Assembly: GCF_026460945.1 (NCBI RefSeq)
Contig: NZ_JAOVZV010000022.1
Location: 62,001 to 126,000, forward strand
Direction of reading: 5' to 3'
Source of the DNA: Chryseobacterium luquanense
GTDB taxonomy: Bacteria > Bacteroidota > Bacteroidia > Flavobacteriales > Weeksellaceae
DNA length: 64,000 nucleotides
In this document: one piece after another, positions 9,118 to 20,300 of the stretch
Numbering within the stretch: position 1 is the first letter of the stretch
How the letters are laid out: the number at the start of each line of letters is the position of its first letter
Position numbers and translations under genes: made by a program
The notes under the pieces: generated by a model
What the model was told of the DNA's origin: nothing
What the model saw: only the letters and a program-made list of their open reading frames with translations
The model's database searches: none

Positions 9118-9898
9118 GTGAATTTGATTTTAAAAATTGTTCTGTCACACTCATTTTAAAAATTTCAAATAAGTGCACATTATTAGTATTTTCTAATATT
9201 GCCTTTATATTTCCACCGTTTTTTATTAGCGCATCAAGAGCTTCTTCACTATAAGATGAATCAATATCTAAAAGCACTTGGAAAGCCCTTATGATCTCAT
9301 CACGCTTGCTGTCATAATAATCTCCAGTATCAAATGATCTAACGTAATTTATGATTGGGCCATTTTGATCTGCACATTCCAACATATCTTTATATATACT
9401 TCTTTTACTTCGATATATTGACTCTTCAAAATCAAAATTAAAATATTCCTTTTCAAAATTATTAAAGATTTCGCCAGTTTCAAAAAATATGGAGCCTCCC
9501 AATTTTCGTAATCTCAATGCTTTTGCTTTAAAAAATGATATTTCTTCATCTAAAAAATTAATGTATTCTGAAAAGAAATCTAAATATAAATCTATCCCTT
9601 CATATTGAACACATTCAATTAGCATTGTAGAAAAATATTTACTAATATCTAAAATGACATAGTCTTTTCCAAACTTGTTTTCCGAAAATCTGTAAACTTC
9701 CTGATTTTCAATTTCTCTTTTTGGTATTGAGAGTGTATCACTTATTTCATTAAAATTGTAAATATCATGATCTAATTGATCCGCATACGTGGTTTCCATA
9801 ACACCAAAATATTTTTCAAATTTAGTAGCAAATAAAGAACTAATTATATTTGGTGCCACCACTCCCTGATAGTTGACAGAAAATATAATTCTTTTCAT
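9110..9898 (-). CDS. Unknown protein, first gene of the MBL operon
   Basis: I do not recognise this protein of about 262 aa. I chose MKRIIFSVNY at 9898 because the upstream extension to 9952 is highly charged and the ATG is preceded by an A/G-rich AAAGGAAAA stretch; the longer start cannot be excluded. It is acidic and aromatic (YFNFDFEESIYRS, LYLDFFSEYINFLDEE) without membrane segments. Its stop overlaps the start of the 51-aa ORF, so the block 9898-8003 is one translationally coupled operon. The residue pattern near the start (FSVNYQGVVAPNIIS) suggests a beta-alpha fold but no named family. Confidence 0.55.
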   Translation of the reverse strand: MKRIIFSVNYQGVVAPNIISSLFATKFEKYFGVMETTYADQLDHDIYNFNEISDTLSIPKREIENQEVYRFSENKFGKDYVILDISKYFSTMLIECVQYEGIDLYLDFFSEYINFLDEEISFFKAKALRLRKLGGSIFFETGEIFNNFEKEYFNFDFEESIYRSKRSIYKDMLECADQNGPIINYVRSFDTGDYYDSKRDEIIRAFQVLLDIDSSYSEEALDALIKNGGNIKAILENTNNVHLFEIFKMSVTEQFLKSNSHG

Positions 9899-10273
9899 TA
9901 TATTTTCCTTTAAATCTTCCCTTTTTATTTGGTCTTTTACTTGATTTCTCATTAAGTCTATATTGGATTTAACTAAATAGTTAAGACTTTAAAATTAATT
10001 AAAAACATAAATTAATATGTAAAGTAATAATATCTTTCTTTAATAAACAAATTATTTGTATAAACTAAATTTGATTTGTATTTGTCCAGATTTTTTAAGT
10101 CGTAAGAATTTCGTTGTTGGCTCCCACCTTAATTACGATTACAGTATATTCGCAATTGGAGAAATGCGGTAAAACTGACGGAAAATTTCACTTTGTTTTT
10201 TAGAAATACTATTATATCACTAGCTCTTCTTCACAAATATAATTAGAGAGAAACTTACGATATCTGCAAGATT

Positions 10274-10333
10274 CCGAATGCGACAGTGTAAATTGATACA
10301 TTTCGCCTATACACCTCAATTTCATCTATTTTT
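10274..10333. repeat. 60-bp direct repeat, copy 2
   Basis: See copy 1 at 6382-6441: six differences in 60 bp. Here the GGTGTACA complement is degraded to tatacacc. It lies 50 bp 3' of hipA and about 380 bp 5' of the MBL operon. The rest of the 9953-10382 gap holds no gene I can support. Confidence 0.75.
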
Positions 10334-10382
10334 AGGACGAAAATAAAATAAGAATTCTAGAATGGACAGCTCAAATTTTCGA

Positions 10383-11612
10383 TTAAAATGTTTTAATCAA
10401 TTTCGTTATTAATTCTCTGTTGGATTTACTCACTCCAAAATCTTTTGATAGACTTGACCATTTACTAAGTGCGTAACTTGTTTGATCAATAACATTCTCT
10501 ATGAATTCTTTTGATAGTTTAGCTTCCCTTCCTAATTTTGTTAGATGTTTGACAGTGATATTTCGTCCTTCTCCCATTACCATAGTGCTTTGTTCTCCAC
10601 CTGGTCCAGATGAGAAAGTAAGGTCGTAAGCGGGTGATAATTTCCATTCACCAAATTCATTCATCAAAAACGAAAAATTCTTAGCATGGTCGTCTCTATT
10701 ATGCGCAATAACATTGAAAACTGCTAACCGGAACATTTTTTCTACCTCTCGAATATCTTTGGTTAAAACCCCCGTCAATGATAATAAATCTTCATAATCA
10801 AGAGACGGAAACCTAAAATTGCTGTGAACGAGTCCGCTCACAGTATGCATATGGAAACGCTTATTTCCATCTCTATCAAAGCGTTTAACGGCAAAATAGC
10901 CATTTCCTTTCTGTGATGGAAACAAATGTACTTCAGGCATATTAATTCCTGCATTTAAAGCCATTAAAGCGTAAACATATTCTATTGCGCCCGCATCTTT
11001 CCCATCTAATGAGTTTGGAAATTTCACCATCCACGGTTCAAAATCGTCGCCTAACAAATTCGCCCCGTAGGAGATATTTTTTCTTTCTGTATCAATTCCA
11101 ATCAATGCTTTTGGTCGTGCTCCGGCAGAAGATCCGTTCAAAGCTAAAAGTTCTGCAATCACTTCTTCCGAATCACCTTGCAAAACATCTTCTGTTTGAG
11201 TAGCCAACACGTCCAAATCAATCATCTCATTACTGCTATCTGGACTCTCATCCGGCTCATAAACCAACGCACCCATACCGTGCAACCCAACGTGCGCTAA
11301 GCGGTCAAGTGGAGAAATATCCGATGGAGAAATTCCTTCCGAGCGAAGCATACGATCAAAAAGCAATCTTCCCCAACCATCTGGCAAGTTATCATTGAAA
11401 ACACCAGCCAAACCTTCAAATGGATCTCTTGGTAGCTCTATCACGCCTCGTTGCAAAGGAAGTTTTATAGGTGAAATCTCCAAATTGCTTTGCAGGAATT
11501 CTTCATCGTATTGAAAATAGATGATACCATCACGAATTGCAAGACGACCAACGGGTTGAATTCCAAAACCAAAATTTAATCCTACTTTTATTTCTCTTAC
11601 TGCTATTTTCAT
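10383..11612 (-). CDS. hipA: HipA-family Ser/Thr kinase toxin
   Basis: The 409-aa protein has the HipA N-terminal subdomain (PLQRGVIELPRDPFEGLAG, then FNDNLPDGWGR near residue 75), the GSSAGARPKA loop near 160 and the catalytic core VKRFDRD and AHNRDDHAKNFSF (about residues 235 and 302), followed by LSPAYDLTFSSG, the DFG-like region. HipA kinases of the classical type phosphorylate GltX and cause growth arrest. Its ATG overlaps the stop of the HipB-like gene by four bases, the standard antitoxin-first operon. All motifs look intact, so an active toxin is likely. Confidence 0.9.
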   Translation of the reverse strand: MKIAVREIKVGLNFGFGIQPVGRLAIRDGIIYFQYDEEFLQSNLEISPIKLPLQRGVIELPRDPFEGLAGVFNDNLPDGWGRLLFDRMLRSEGISPSDISPLDRLAHVGLHGMGALVYEPDESPDSSNEMIDLDVLATQTEDVLQGDSEEVIAELLALNGSSAGARPKALIGIDTERKNISYGANLLGDDFEPWMVKFPNSLDGKDAGAIEYVYALMALNAGINMPEVHLFPSQKGNGYFAVKRFDRDGNKRFHMHTVSGLVHSNFRFPSLDYEDLLSLTGVLTKDIREVEKMFRLAVFNVIAHNRDDHAKNFSFLMNEFGEWKLSPAYDLTFSSGPGGEQSTMVMGEGRNITVKHLTKLGREAKLSKEFIENVIDQTSYALSKWSSLSKDFGVSKSNRELITKLIKTF

Positions 11613-11914
11613 TTTTTGTTTCCTCGTTTTTTAATGGGCTTTTCCTCTGATTTCAGTACATCATCAATAGATTTAAAATTCTGCTCCTTCGGTTTTAAAA
11701 CATCAACCATTTCTTCTAATCCACCAACAACTGAAAGCAATTTTAAAAATGAATCTAAAGAAATCAAGCCTTTTTGCTCAAATTTCCTTAGAGTTGGTAA
11801 AGGTACACCCGATCTTTCCGCCAATCCTTCCTGTGTTAGATTCATTTGCAATCGTCTTTCACGGATATTATCAACTAGTTTTTTTTGAACCTTGGATAAA
11901 GAAATAAGTAACAT
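11609..11914 (-). CDS. hipB: HipB-like XRE antitoxin
   Basis: The 101-aa protein carries an XRE helix-turn-helix: RERRLQMNLTQEGLAERSGVP then TLRKFEQKG (residues 17-48). Its Lys-rich tail ends KKRGNKK. It precedes hipA with a 4-bp overlap, so it should neutralise HipA and repress the shared promoter. Antitoxin identity is inferred from order and fold. Confidence 0.85.
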   Translation of the reverse strand: MLLISLSKVQKKLVDNIRERRLQMNLTQEGLAERSGVPLPTLRKFEQKGLISLDSFLKLLSVVGGLEEMVDVLKPKEQNFKSIDDVLKSEEKPIKKRGNKK

Positions 11915-12272
11915 AATAGTAGTATTTAATGCTATAATTTAAAAATAAATAATATTATTGTATTACAAATATACTGAATTTGTTAGTCCAAATAACGTAT
12001 TGTTCAATTATTTTTACTGTTCGGTATTCCAATTACTGTTTTATTTTGACTAGCAACAATTAATAATAGTTTATGTTGAATCCAACCCAATTATGCATAA
12101 GATGAATATGGAATGTTTGAAAAGATATAGAAACTAATATACTGTGTTTTTTGTCTATTACTAATGTCCCTGAAACAAACAACCAGTCAGGATGTTTCGT
12201 TCAACAAGTTATAGCAAATGAATTAGAATATTTATATATTGTAGCAAAATAAACTAATATTATACTCAATCA
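11915..12272. other. Divergent intergenic region between hipB and AbiH genes
   Basis: These 358 AT-rich bases separate the leftward hipBA operon from the rightward AbiH gene and must hold both promoters. I see no gene and no strong hairpin. The stretch before AbiH (12200-12270) is unstructured. Confidence 0.35.
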
Positions 12273-13517
12273 ATGATAAATAGAATCGTTCTTATTGGCA
12301 ATGGCTTCGATTTGGCGCATGGAATGCAAACAAATTATAAAGATTTCATTAATAATTATTGGAGAAATAGATGTGAAGAGTTTGAAAAAAATACGGAATA
12401 TATCTATGAGTGTGACGAGTTCTTATTAAGATCAAAGCATTACACGAATCATTTTGAAATCATTTCTTCATTTGCTGACTTATATAATTTCGCAGAAGAA
12501 AATGATAGAAAATTCACTAGCAAAAACAGTTTTTTTTTAAAATTAACGCAAGGGTTAAATTATCAGGGATGGGTGGACATTGAATCAGAGTACTATTCAC
12601 ATTTAAAAAACTTATCAAAATCAAAAAACCTAGATGAAGATTATAATATTGATAATCTTAACAAAGATTTTACGGGAATTATAAATTTACTCGAAAAATA
12701 TCTTACTTCAGTTCAGGAAAATTTTAAAGTTGATGATCTGGTAAAGAATAGAATTACTGGAATTATCAACCATCCCGTAAAACTACAAGATCTCTCAGAG
12801 CATGTAATTCGAAAGATCATTGATGAAAACTGGAAATTATTACAATCTGATATTGAAACATACAATGGTTTTTTTAAGACAGGCTATAATTTAAGCAGTA
12901 CTACTCAAAAAATTGTCAAGGATTTTGTTCAGAATAACACGCACTCACGTACCAAAGAGCACTTTACCATATATATGCTCAAAAATTTCGAAAACTTTTT
13001 TCTTTCTAAAAAAAACCATATTACATTTCTCAACTTCAACTATACATCGACGGAAAGTTTATATGCCAATCCTGAAACGCATATATGCCATATTCACGGA
13101 GAGTTAAATAATAAAGAAAATCCAATTATTTTCGGTTATGGGGATGAACTGGACGATTATTATAAGGACATTGAAAAGCTTAATGACAATAGATACTTGG
13201 AAAATGTCAAATCTATCAATTATGCAAAAACAGATAATTATAAAAAGATTCTTAATTTGATAAATGATGGATATTTTCAGGTTATCATACTAGGCCACTC
13301 TTGTGGAAACTCTGATAGAACTTTGCTAAATACAATTTTTGAAAATGATAATTGTGCTTCAATCAAATTCTTTTATCACCAAACAGATGAAACTAAAGAT
13401 AACTATCTAGACATTTATAAAAACATCTCCAGAAATTTTAACGATAAGACAAAACTACGCGACAGGGTCGTCAATAAAGGTTACAGCGAAGCACTTATTC
13501 CTATTAACTTGCAATAA
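12273..13517 (+). CDS. AbiH-family abortive infection protein
   Basis: The 414-aa protein opens with the AbiH signature: IVLIGNGFDLAHGMQT then YKDF within the first 27 residues, a nucleotide-binding-like loop. Later family features are LNFNYTST near residue 252, HIHGELN near 273 and IIFGYGDE near 285, and VIILGHSCGNSDR near 343. AbiH was first described in lactococci as a phage abortive-infection protein; its biochemical action is poorly known. It stands alone on the plus strand between hipBA and the giant STAND genes, which fits a defence cluster. Confidence 0.85.
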   Translation: MINRIVLIGNGFDLAHGMQTNYKDFINNYWRNRCEEFEKNTEYIYECDEFLLRSKHYTNHFEIISSFADLYNFAEENDRKFTSKNSFFLKLTQGLNYQGWVDIESEYYSHLKNLSKSKNLDEDYNIDNLNKDFTGIINLLEKYLTSVQENFKVDDLVKNRITGIINHPVKLQDLSEHVIRKIIDENWKLLQSDIETYNGFFKTGYNLSSTTQKIVKDFVQNNTHSRTKEHFTIYMLKNFENFFLSKKNHITFLNFNYTSTESLYANPETHICHIHGELNNKENPIIFGYGDELDDYYKDIEKLNDNRYLENVKSINYAKTDNYKKILNLINDGYFQVIILGHSCGNSDRTLLNTIFENDNCASIKFFYHQTDETKDNYLDIYKNISRNFNDKTKLRDRVVNKGYSEALIPINLQ

Positions 13518-13677
13518 AGTTAGCAAAGAAAGTCTTCGATAATACAATAAAGTTTATTCTTTCAATAGCATTCAAATAACTAATATTACATAGAAATTAC
13601 AGCAAGGATAACAGTAGAGAAGTGTGAAACAATATGACTAGTATATTGTAAATCTTATTAAGTCAGAAAGAAATCAA

Positions 13678-14385
13678 TCACAAAATTTTCTGCAAATCAT
13701 CTTCATATTGAGTTGATAAAAAACGATTTAAATCTTCAAACTTTTTTAATTCTGCTATTCTTTTTCGCAGTCTTTCAATTTCATAACTTTTTAAAAATTC
13801 TTCATTATTACCATCCTCATAAAATTTAGGATTTTTATCTAATAAGATATTGATTATAGCTGCATCAGTATTATCAGGGAGTTCAACAGCATTTTCCATC
13901 CATTCAATAACTTTTTCATCTTTAACATTTTTTGCTGCGTTTTGTAACAAATATTCAATCCATATTTTAGCTGTTTTATCAACTACTTTAACCATGTTAA
14001 GGCACTCCTCCACTGAATTATGGTCAAACTTATCATTAGTGAATTTAACTGCGTCACTATTTTGCATTACATTAAAAAAATGGGGGTTTTCTTTGTCTGG
14101 ATTGAGCATTTCCAACGTTTCAAATATATTTTGAAATTGTATAAAAGGTCTTCGTTCATGTGGAAGCGAATTCCTATGCTTCCATAATTCTAGAACAGCC
14201 TCAAAGCATTCTTTCTCTGCATTATATTTCTCCATGCCAACAGATTCTTCAGCAATCGTTATTTTTTCAGCGATATAGTGAGCCATCCATCGTGATAGAG
14301 TATCAACACTAGTTTCTAATTTTAACTCTTTCACAAAGAGTTTACCCAAAGTTATAATCTTTTTCTGTAGTTCTAAGTTTTCCAT
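13678..14385 (-). CDS. Small partner protein of the 2086-aa STAND NTPase
   Basis: I chose MENLELQKKI at 14385 because the upstream extension of the frame lies inside the STAND coding region and is low quality. This gives 235 aa overlapping the STAND 3' end by 44 bp. It is mostly alpha-helical and acidic (ECFEAVLELWKHRNSLP near residue 60, ending with an Arg/Lys/Glu coiled coil RLRKRIAELKKFEDL). No enzymatic motif is seen. The overlap shows the two are co-expressed. Some AVAST systems pair a giant nuclease-ATPase with a small second protein (type 3, Avs3a/Avs3b); whether this is a homologue cannot be decided here. Confidence 0.65.
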   Translation of the reverse strand: MENLELQKKIITLGKLFVKELKLETSVDTLSRWMAHYIAEKITIAEESVGMEKYNAEKECFEAVLELWKHRNSLPHERRPFIQFQNIFETLEMLNPDKENPHFFNVMQNSDAVKFTNDKFDHNSVEECLNMVKVVDKTAKIWIEYLLQNAAKNVKDEKVIEWMENAVELPDNTDAAIINILLDKNPKFYEDGNNEEFLKSYEIERLRKRIAELKKFEDLNRFLSTQYEDDLQKIL

Positions 14386-17300
14386 CTGATGATAAAATAA
14401 ATAATTGATGTTTTGGCTTTGAATATTCATACTCGTCGTCGTGATGACGGTACTTGTAAGATTTATCTCTCTTAATCTCGACTTCAATAATAAAATTACA
14501 ATCAAGAGTTTTACACATATATTTCAAAAAGCTTAAAGATGCCTTTAAATTTTTACCGGCCTGATCTGGATTTTCATCTATTCTATATCGATGGCTACTC
14601 CAAATTTTGCAAATCATCGAAGGTTTTTCTGAAATTGTTGAATACCACTCCTTAAATAATCCATTTGATGTTAAATTCAACTTTTCTATAATCTCATCAC
14701 CTAATAGATAGGGTGGATAATCTATATTATCAGCATAGGGATCATACTTATCAAATTTTTTAGAAGAATAAACATCTTTAATCCAGCCCACTAATTGAAA
14801 TTGATTTAAATTAATTTCTGCATCTGATTCTTTGTAGTGAGGAAGTTTGTAATCGTACGGATCAATACAAGTTTGCAGAGCATTCATTAATGCTGTAGAA
14901 CTACTTTTTGAAACCAATGCCGATCTTATTCGAACATTTTCGGTCTTATCACTCTTTTTATTTTCCCATCCGCCTTCTATATTGATCCAATACTCTTCAT
15001 CTTCCGGTTCCGAAAGTAAGGTATTGTAAAAATAATCCTTTGGAATATTAAATCTCCAATTTTCATCATTGTCCTCAGACGACCATTCAGGGCGTAAGAG
15101 AGGTATGGGATCACGAAAATCTGATAGCCATTTACCGTTATCGCATGTTAAAAGGTGCTTTTCCAACCAATAGTCAAATCCATCATTCCAATCTCCTACT
15201 GCCACCAGAGGCATCTTTTTCAATAATTTAGATGCAACAACCATCATTGCGTGATATGATAAGTAAAAGGTCGCATTATCTGTTCTTGGATAATCTGTTT
15301 TACTGTACCAAGTATCTCTTTCACCATAAGATCTATCCCAAAGTATGTGGCGAGGATCATTTTTGTATCCGTTTATATGACCTAGGTTCCATTCATTAAT
15401 TATAACATCAGCAGCAATATCTTCAATTTGCTTTGTTGAGATTCCAAAAGCTTCACCAAGAAATTTAAACCAATAGTCACCCATGTCGAGTCCAAAATGA
15501 AACCCGTGTTTTGTATCGATTAGTCCGTTTAAATGCCAGTAACTCTCAACCTTCTCACTATATTCAAGGTCTATCATAGGAAATTGATTTTTCTCTATAG
15601 ATTTTAAGTGAATTGACGTTTTAGGATCCAGATATTCTTTATATACATCAGAAAGATTAAAAACTATTTCTGATGCAAATTTTTGAATAAGTATGTGTTC
15701 AGTTTCTTTAGCTGTACTAACAAAAGTATCAAAAAATGAAATAAGCAGATCAGGCCTTTCCTGAGAAACTTTACCGAAAGCTATTAAAAGATACATTTGT
15801 GCATGAAGTTTATAAAATGGAAATTTATGATGACCGAAGGAACTAATCTTGTCAATTTTCATCCATTTAACTAAACTATCAATAATATCTGCAGAACTGT
15901 ACTTCCCAAGCATTCTAACTACATGGACAGCATTCCATCTCTCTTTCGAATGAGGTGAACCTAGTGCAGAATATACTAATCCAGCTATTTGATTGCTGAT
16001 TGAATCTGAGGTGGCTAAATCATCTGTCCATTCTCCATCTCCAAAATCGTTTTCGATATGAAGTTCACAGCGCTGTAATGCGTAATCAACAAGACCATTT
16101 GCTTTTGAGGGTTCAATCACGGAGCTTGCAACACTAACAAAACCAAAGAACATTGCAGCATTTGAAAACTCATGTCCGCTCGATAGCCCTTCAAACATGC
16201 CTTGTTTGAGCTCAACAACATCATGGTCATTTAATTCCAGTTCTTCAATTAAAATATTAAAAGAGTATTTATTTGTTAAATCCTGTGCATATTTTTCACC
16301 GATTTTTCTAATGATTGAAGGCCATCTTTTTTTAAAGCTTACTTTAGCTTTCCAATTTTCAGGCAATAGTTTAAAAAAGGAACTCACTTCATAACGATTT
16401 ATGGTTGAAATGAGCAATAGATCAATAAACTGAAAGTAATTTTTACCATCTAAAGTTTTAAAAGCTTGATTCCAAAAATCATCCGTATGAATGAAGGTTC
16501 CTTTTCTTTTAGTCCTATATCTTTGTAAACATATTTCAAATTGTTCAGCGATCAACAAGTCTACACCTTTAAAAAGATCACCCCAATCGAATGCATTATC
16601 AAAATGATTTGCGAGTCTGACTGATGTAGGAACATTAACTAACTCATCAACAATTTTATTTTTTTTATTCGCTCTTAAGATTTTATCTAACGCTGGGCAG
16701 TGAATCTTGTTTGTCACTGCTATCTTTTTCATCGTTTCATAATATTCAAAATCTGTCCCCTCAATCTGAAGTAAATGTATAGCATCGCTAAAAATCGTCT
16801 CCTTTTTCTCTATATCTTTTTCTTTTGTAAAAATTAATGAATGAAGAGATTCAAATTTATGTTTGGAAAAAAAACGAGCCATTGCCCAAGTAGTAGAGGG
16901 TGTTATCAAATCCGACTTAAGCATCTCTTGCAAAAGTGCTTTAAGATGCTCTTCAAAAAATCCAACATTTCTGTCTCTCCATCTACTTGTTGCGGCTATT
17001 CCCATAGCAGGTGACATTCTTGTACAGATTGCAATGGCCTTACCTCTATCTATTAGCTCATTCCCGCCGTAATTTCCCACAACTTCTGCACACCGTATGA
17101 AGCGATAGGCCAACTCATCAGAAACTTTTTCAGATAAACTTGCTTGTTTTGCAAGTGATCTGATACTTTCCCATCTTAAAGCTACTTCATCACCGAACTT
17201 TGATATGATATTCAAAGCTTCTTCGAAGTATACGCCTGCATCTTCGATTTCGTAATTGAATATGGCTCGGGCAAGACCTATAAATCTTTCTGCTGTTTGT

Positions 17301-20300
17301 TCTGGGCTATCATCATTAATGCTTTTGATTCGAGTATAATAATTATGCTCAAGATTTGCTTTTAAAAAAAATAAGTGAGGATTTCTAAAGGCTGCTCTAA
17401 CAAGAGTCAGCTCATCAGGAACCCATAATCTTGTATTGTTTTTTATATATTTTTCGTGAAAGCTTTGTAAATCAGTGCAGCTTAGATTATGGGCCACTAA
17501 TAAAATTTTTGATTGGATATCTGCAATTTCATTTTCTAAGGTATCGTGTGATTTGTAACGCCCAGACTTTACATTTGAAGATTCTTTGTCAGCTTTCGAG
17601 ACTTCTTCTACAAAATCCATTTCAGTTGAACATATCGTTTTTATTCGTAAGATATACCATGGAAGAAGTCCGTAGATTACCTGTCTAAATTCCCTTAATT
17701 CAGTTTCTTGTTCATGTTTTGAAGAGTTCTTATCGATAAGTTTTTGCGGAATAATAGACTCAATTTCTGGAATAGTACTATCTTCTAGAAAATGCCTTAT
17801 TGCTAAAACTTTAAGAAAGATTGTTCGTTCAGCAGATTGATAATCACGATGAACCATTGTAGAGGCTCTTTCAGGTATAAAATATTTTAAGACTCTTTGG
17901 ATAATCTGCACCTCAAATTTATGGTGAATACATGCTTCGATAAAAGTTACAATCGATGATATTGAGGAAGAATTATTTTGAAACTCGATCGGTTTTTTAA
18001 TTCTTTTTCCTAGATCAGATAGTAGAATCAAAACAGATTCTAAATATTCTCTTTCCGGAAATTTACCTACTTTTGAAAGCTCACTAACAATGGCAACTAA
18101 GTAATAAGGTTCTTTTTTGCTAATTTTCAGAAAATTATTAATTGCTTCAAAATTTCCGTGATCTATTAATCTGCTTATTAAATCCTCAAATATTCTAAAG
18201 GCATATTCTTTAGACCGAAAACGCTTGAGAAATACAATGCACTCTTCTTCTCCATAAATATTAAAAGTTGAATATGCAATTTCCAAAATATCGTTTAACG
18301 AAACTTTGTTTTGTCTGACCTGGTTGTCCTCCTCTTTAATATCATTATAATACATTTGCAGCCAATTTATTGCCGCTCGCAAATAACTTCTTGCTTCCCC
18401 TTTATATTCATCAATACCAGAGAGTAAAGAAGCTGTGTAAACGTTTTCCGAACCGGTCCACTCGCTTCTTAACAATCTTTTAAATGCAATATCCTGAATT
18501 TTCTGCTTGTCCTGAAGAACTATAAGTAGATCAACATTTGCTTTAAATAGATTGAGCTGCCTTTCATTACCAGCCATCTCCTCCCCTGCCCGAATAGCAA
18601 TCTTTACTGCGTCGTAATAGTTATTTAACCGAAGTGCCGCGCGAAAAGCAAATTGCAATCTATAAATTCTTACATTTCGTGCATCGATTGGACTGTTTTG
18701 TGGTAAATGATCGTCTGAAAGGGAAAGCTCGATTAATCTTTCATACTTTCCTGATTGTAAGTAAAGCTGTGGCAAAACCGCAGCAACATAGGAAAAGTCA
18801 TTGGCTAAAGGTTCTAATAAAGTAATATAAGACTCCAAGTTCTCTTTCCGACCTGAAAAAGTTTTTCTAAACCACGTTTCCGTTGGCTCATCTCTAAACT
18901 GTACGGATTCATCATACAACCAAAGCGAACGTCCCATATCCGATACAAAACTTTTAATTTCATCAAAACTCACATTAGCCGCCAATGCTAAAATTTTTAT
19001 CGGCACATGCGGAGGTAAGCTTGCCAGTCCAATACATATTGCCTGAACTTGCTTTTGATAAGATTCAGATAACAAATCTTTAATTTTTGATACGGCGTTA
19101 TTCAGTTGTAATTCGATTTGATCTTCAACCGTTGTACCAGAGGGACCTAAGCTGTTTAAGAGATGTAAAACACAAGATGCATTCTGGCTTAGGGCATTAG
19201 CCTGCACTCGGGGATTACCATTTGTGAGGCGATGAAATTCCTCACCATCTTTTTGAATGGCAGATGGAAAAAACCTTTGGAGATTAAGTAAAGTTTCAGC
19301 TTTTGAAAATGCCTTGAGCTCTAACTGAATTACTTTAGATGATGGCTTTAAGAGATTAATTCTTTCCGTGCGGCATAATAAAACCATTTTTGATCCTTGT
19401 GGCATCGTTTCACGAAGCAACTCATTTGCAAAACAGGCATCACTATTTTCTTTAGCAGCCATTTCTGCATTATCTGCCGCATCAATTAAAATATAAAGTA
19501 AGGCAGATTCATTGGTTTGCTTTATCGCTTTAACTGCCCCTTCAATTCTTGACAAAAAGACACTCATAATACTACTTTCAAGAGTATTTTCTTGTACTAA
19601 AAGCGGTTCGCACAATCCTTTAACTGACAATTCATTTATAATTTGAACAAGCCCTTCACGGTGACGGTGTCGCGGACTACTCCTATTTCGATAATTTCCA
19701 GCACCGAAACAGTCGTACGCTATTGCCAACGAACCTGATGGTAATGTATCAATGAGATTTTTACAGAAAACAGATTTTCCTACTCCGCCCGAAGCGTGGA
19801 CAATTACAGGATGTACAGACTTAGTTATATTTTCTATGAGTTTACTGTGTTGTTTTCTTTCGATAATCTGTTCGGATTTTTCCCAAATTGCTGGCGCTGG
19901 AAAAAGCTTTCTTTCAGAAAAAATGTGAAACCGTTTCAAAATGTCTTCACGGTAAATGCTTTGTTGCGATTTATTAACCACTCGATCTTGTACGAGAGCA
20001 ACAATATTTTCGACCTGAGCACTATCTATGGCCCCAGCAAATAATTGTGTCATCTCCCAATGTAGGTCATCTCTCTGTGCATTATAGTCACCCTCTCCAT
20101 CCTGAAACTCTATACGTGAACAGAATTCAGTTAGCTTTTCAGAATCCATATCCGTATATTTTTTAATAGTAGTCAAAAATCTTTTGTTGACATTTTTTCC
20201 TTGAGCTAAAGAAATAATATTGTTTTTAAAGGAGTTATCGATTGGCCTATTAGTAACTATATGAAATGAGAAAAACGGCTCTTCTGCCTCTTTTACATGC

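Noticed and set aside
10383..11914. Restriction-modification or retron genes in the defence cluster
   Set aside because: No methyltransferase, helicase-nuclease or reverse transcriptase motif was found in the window.
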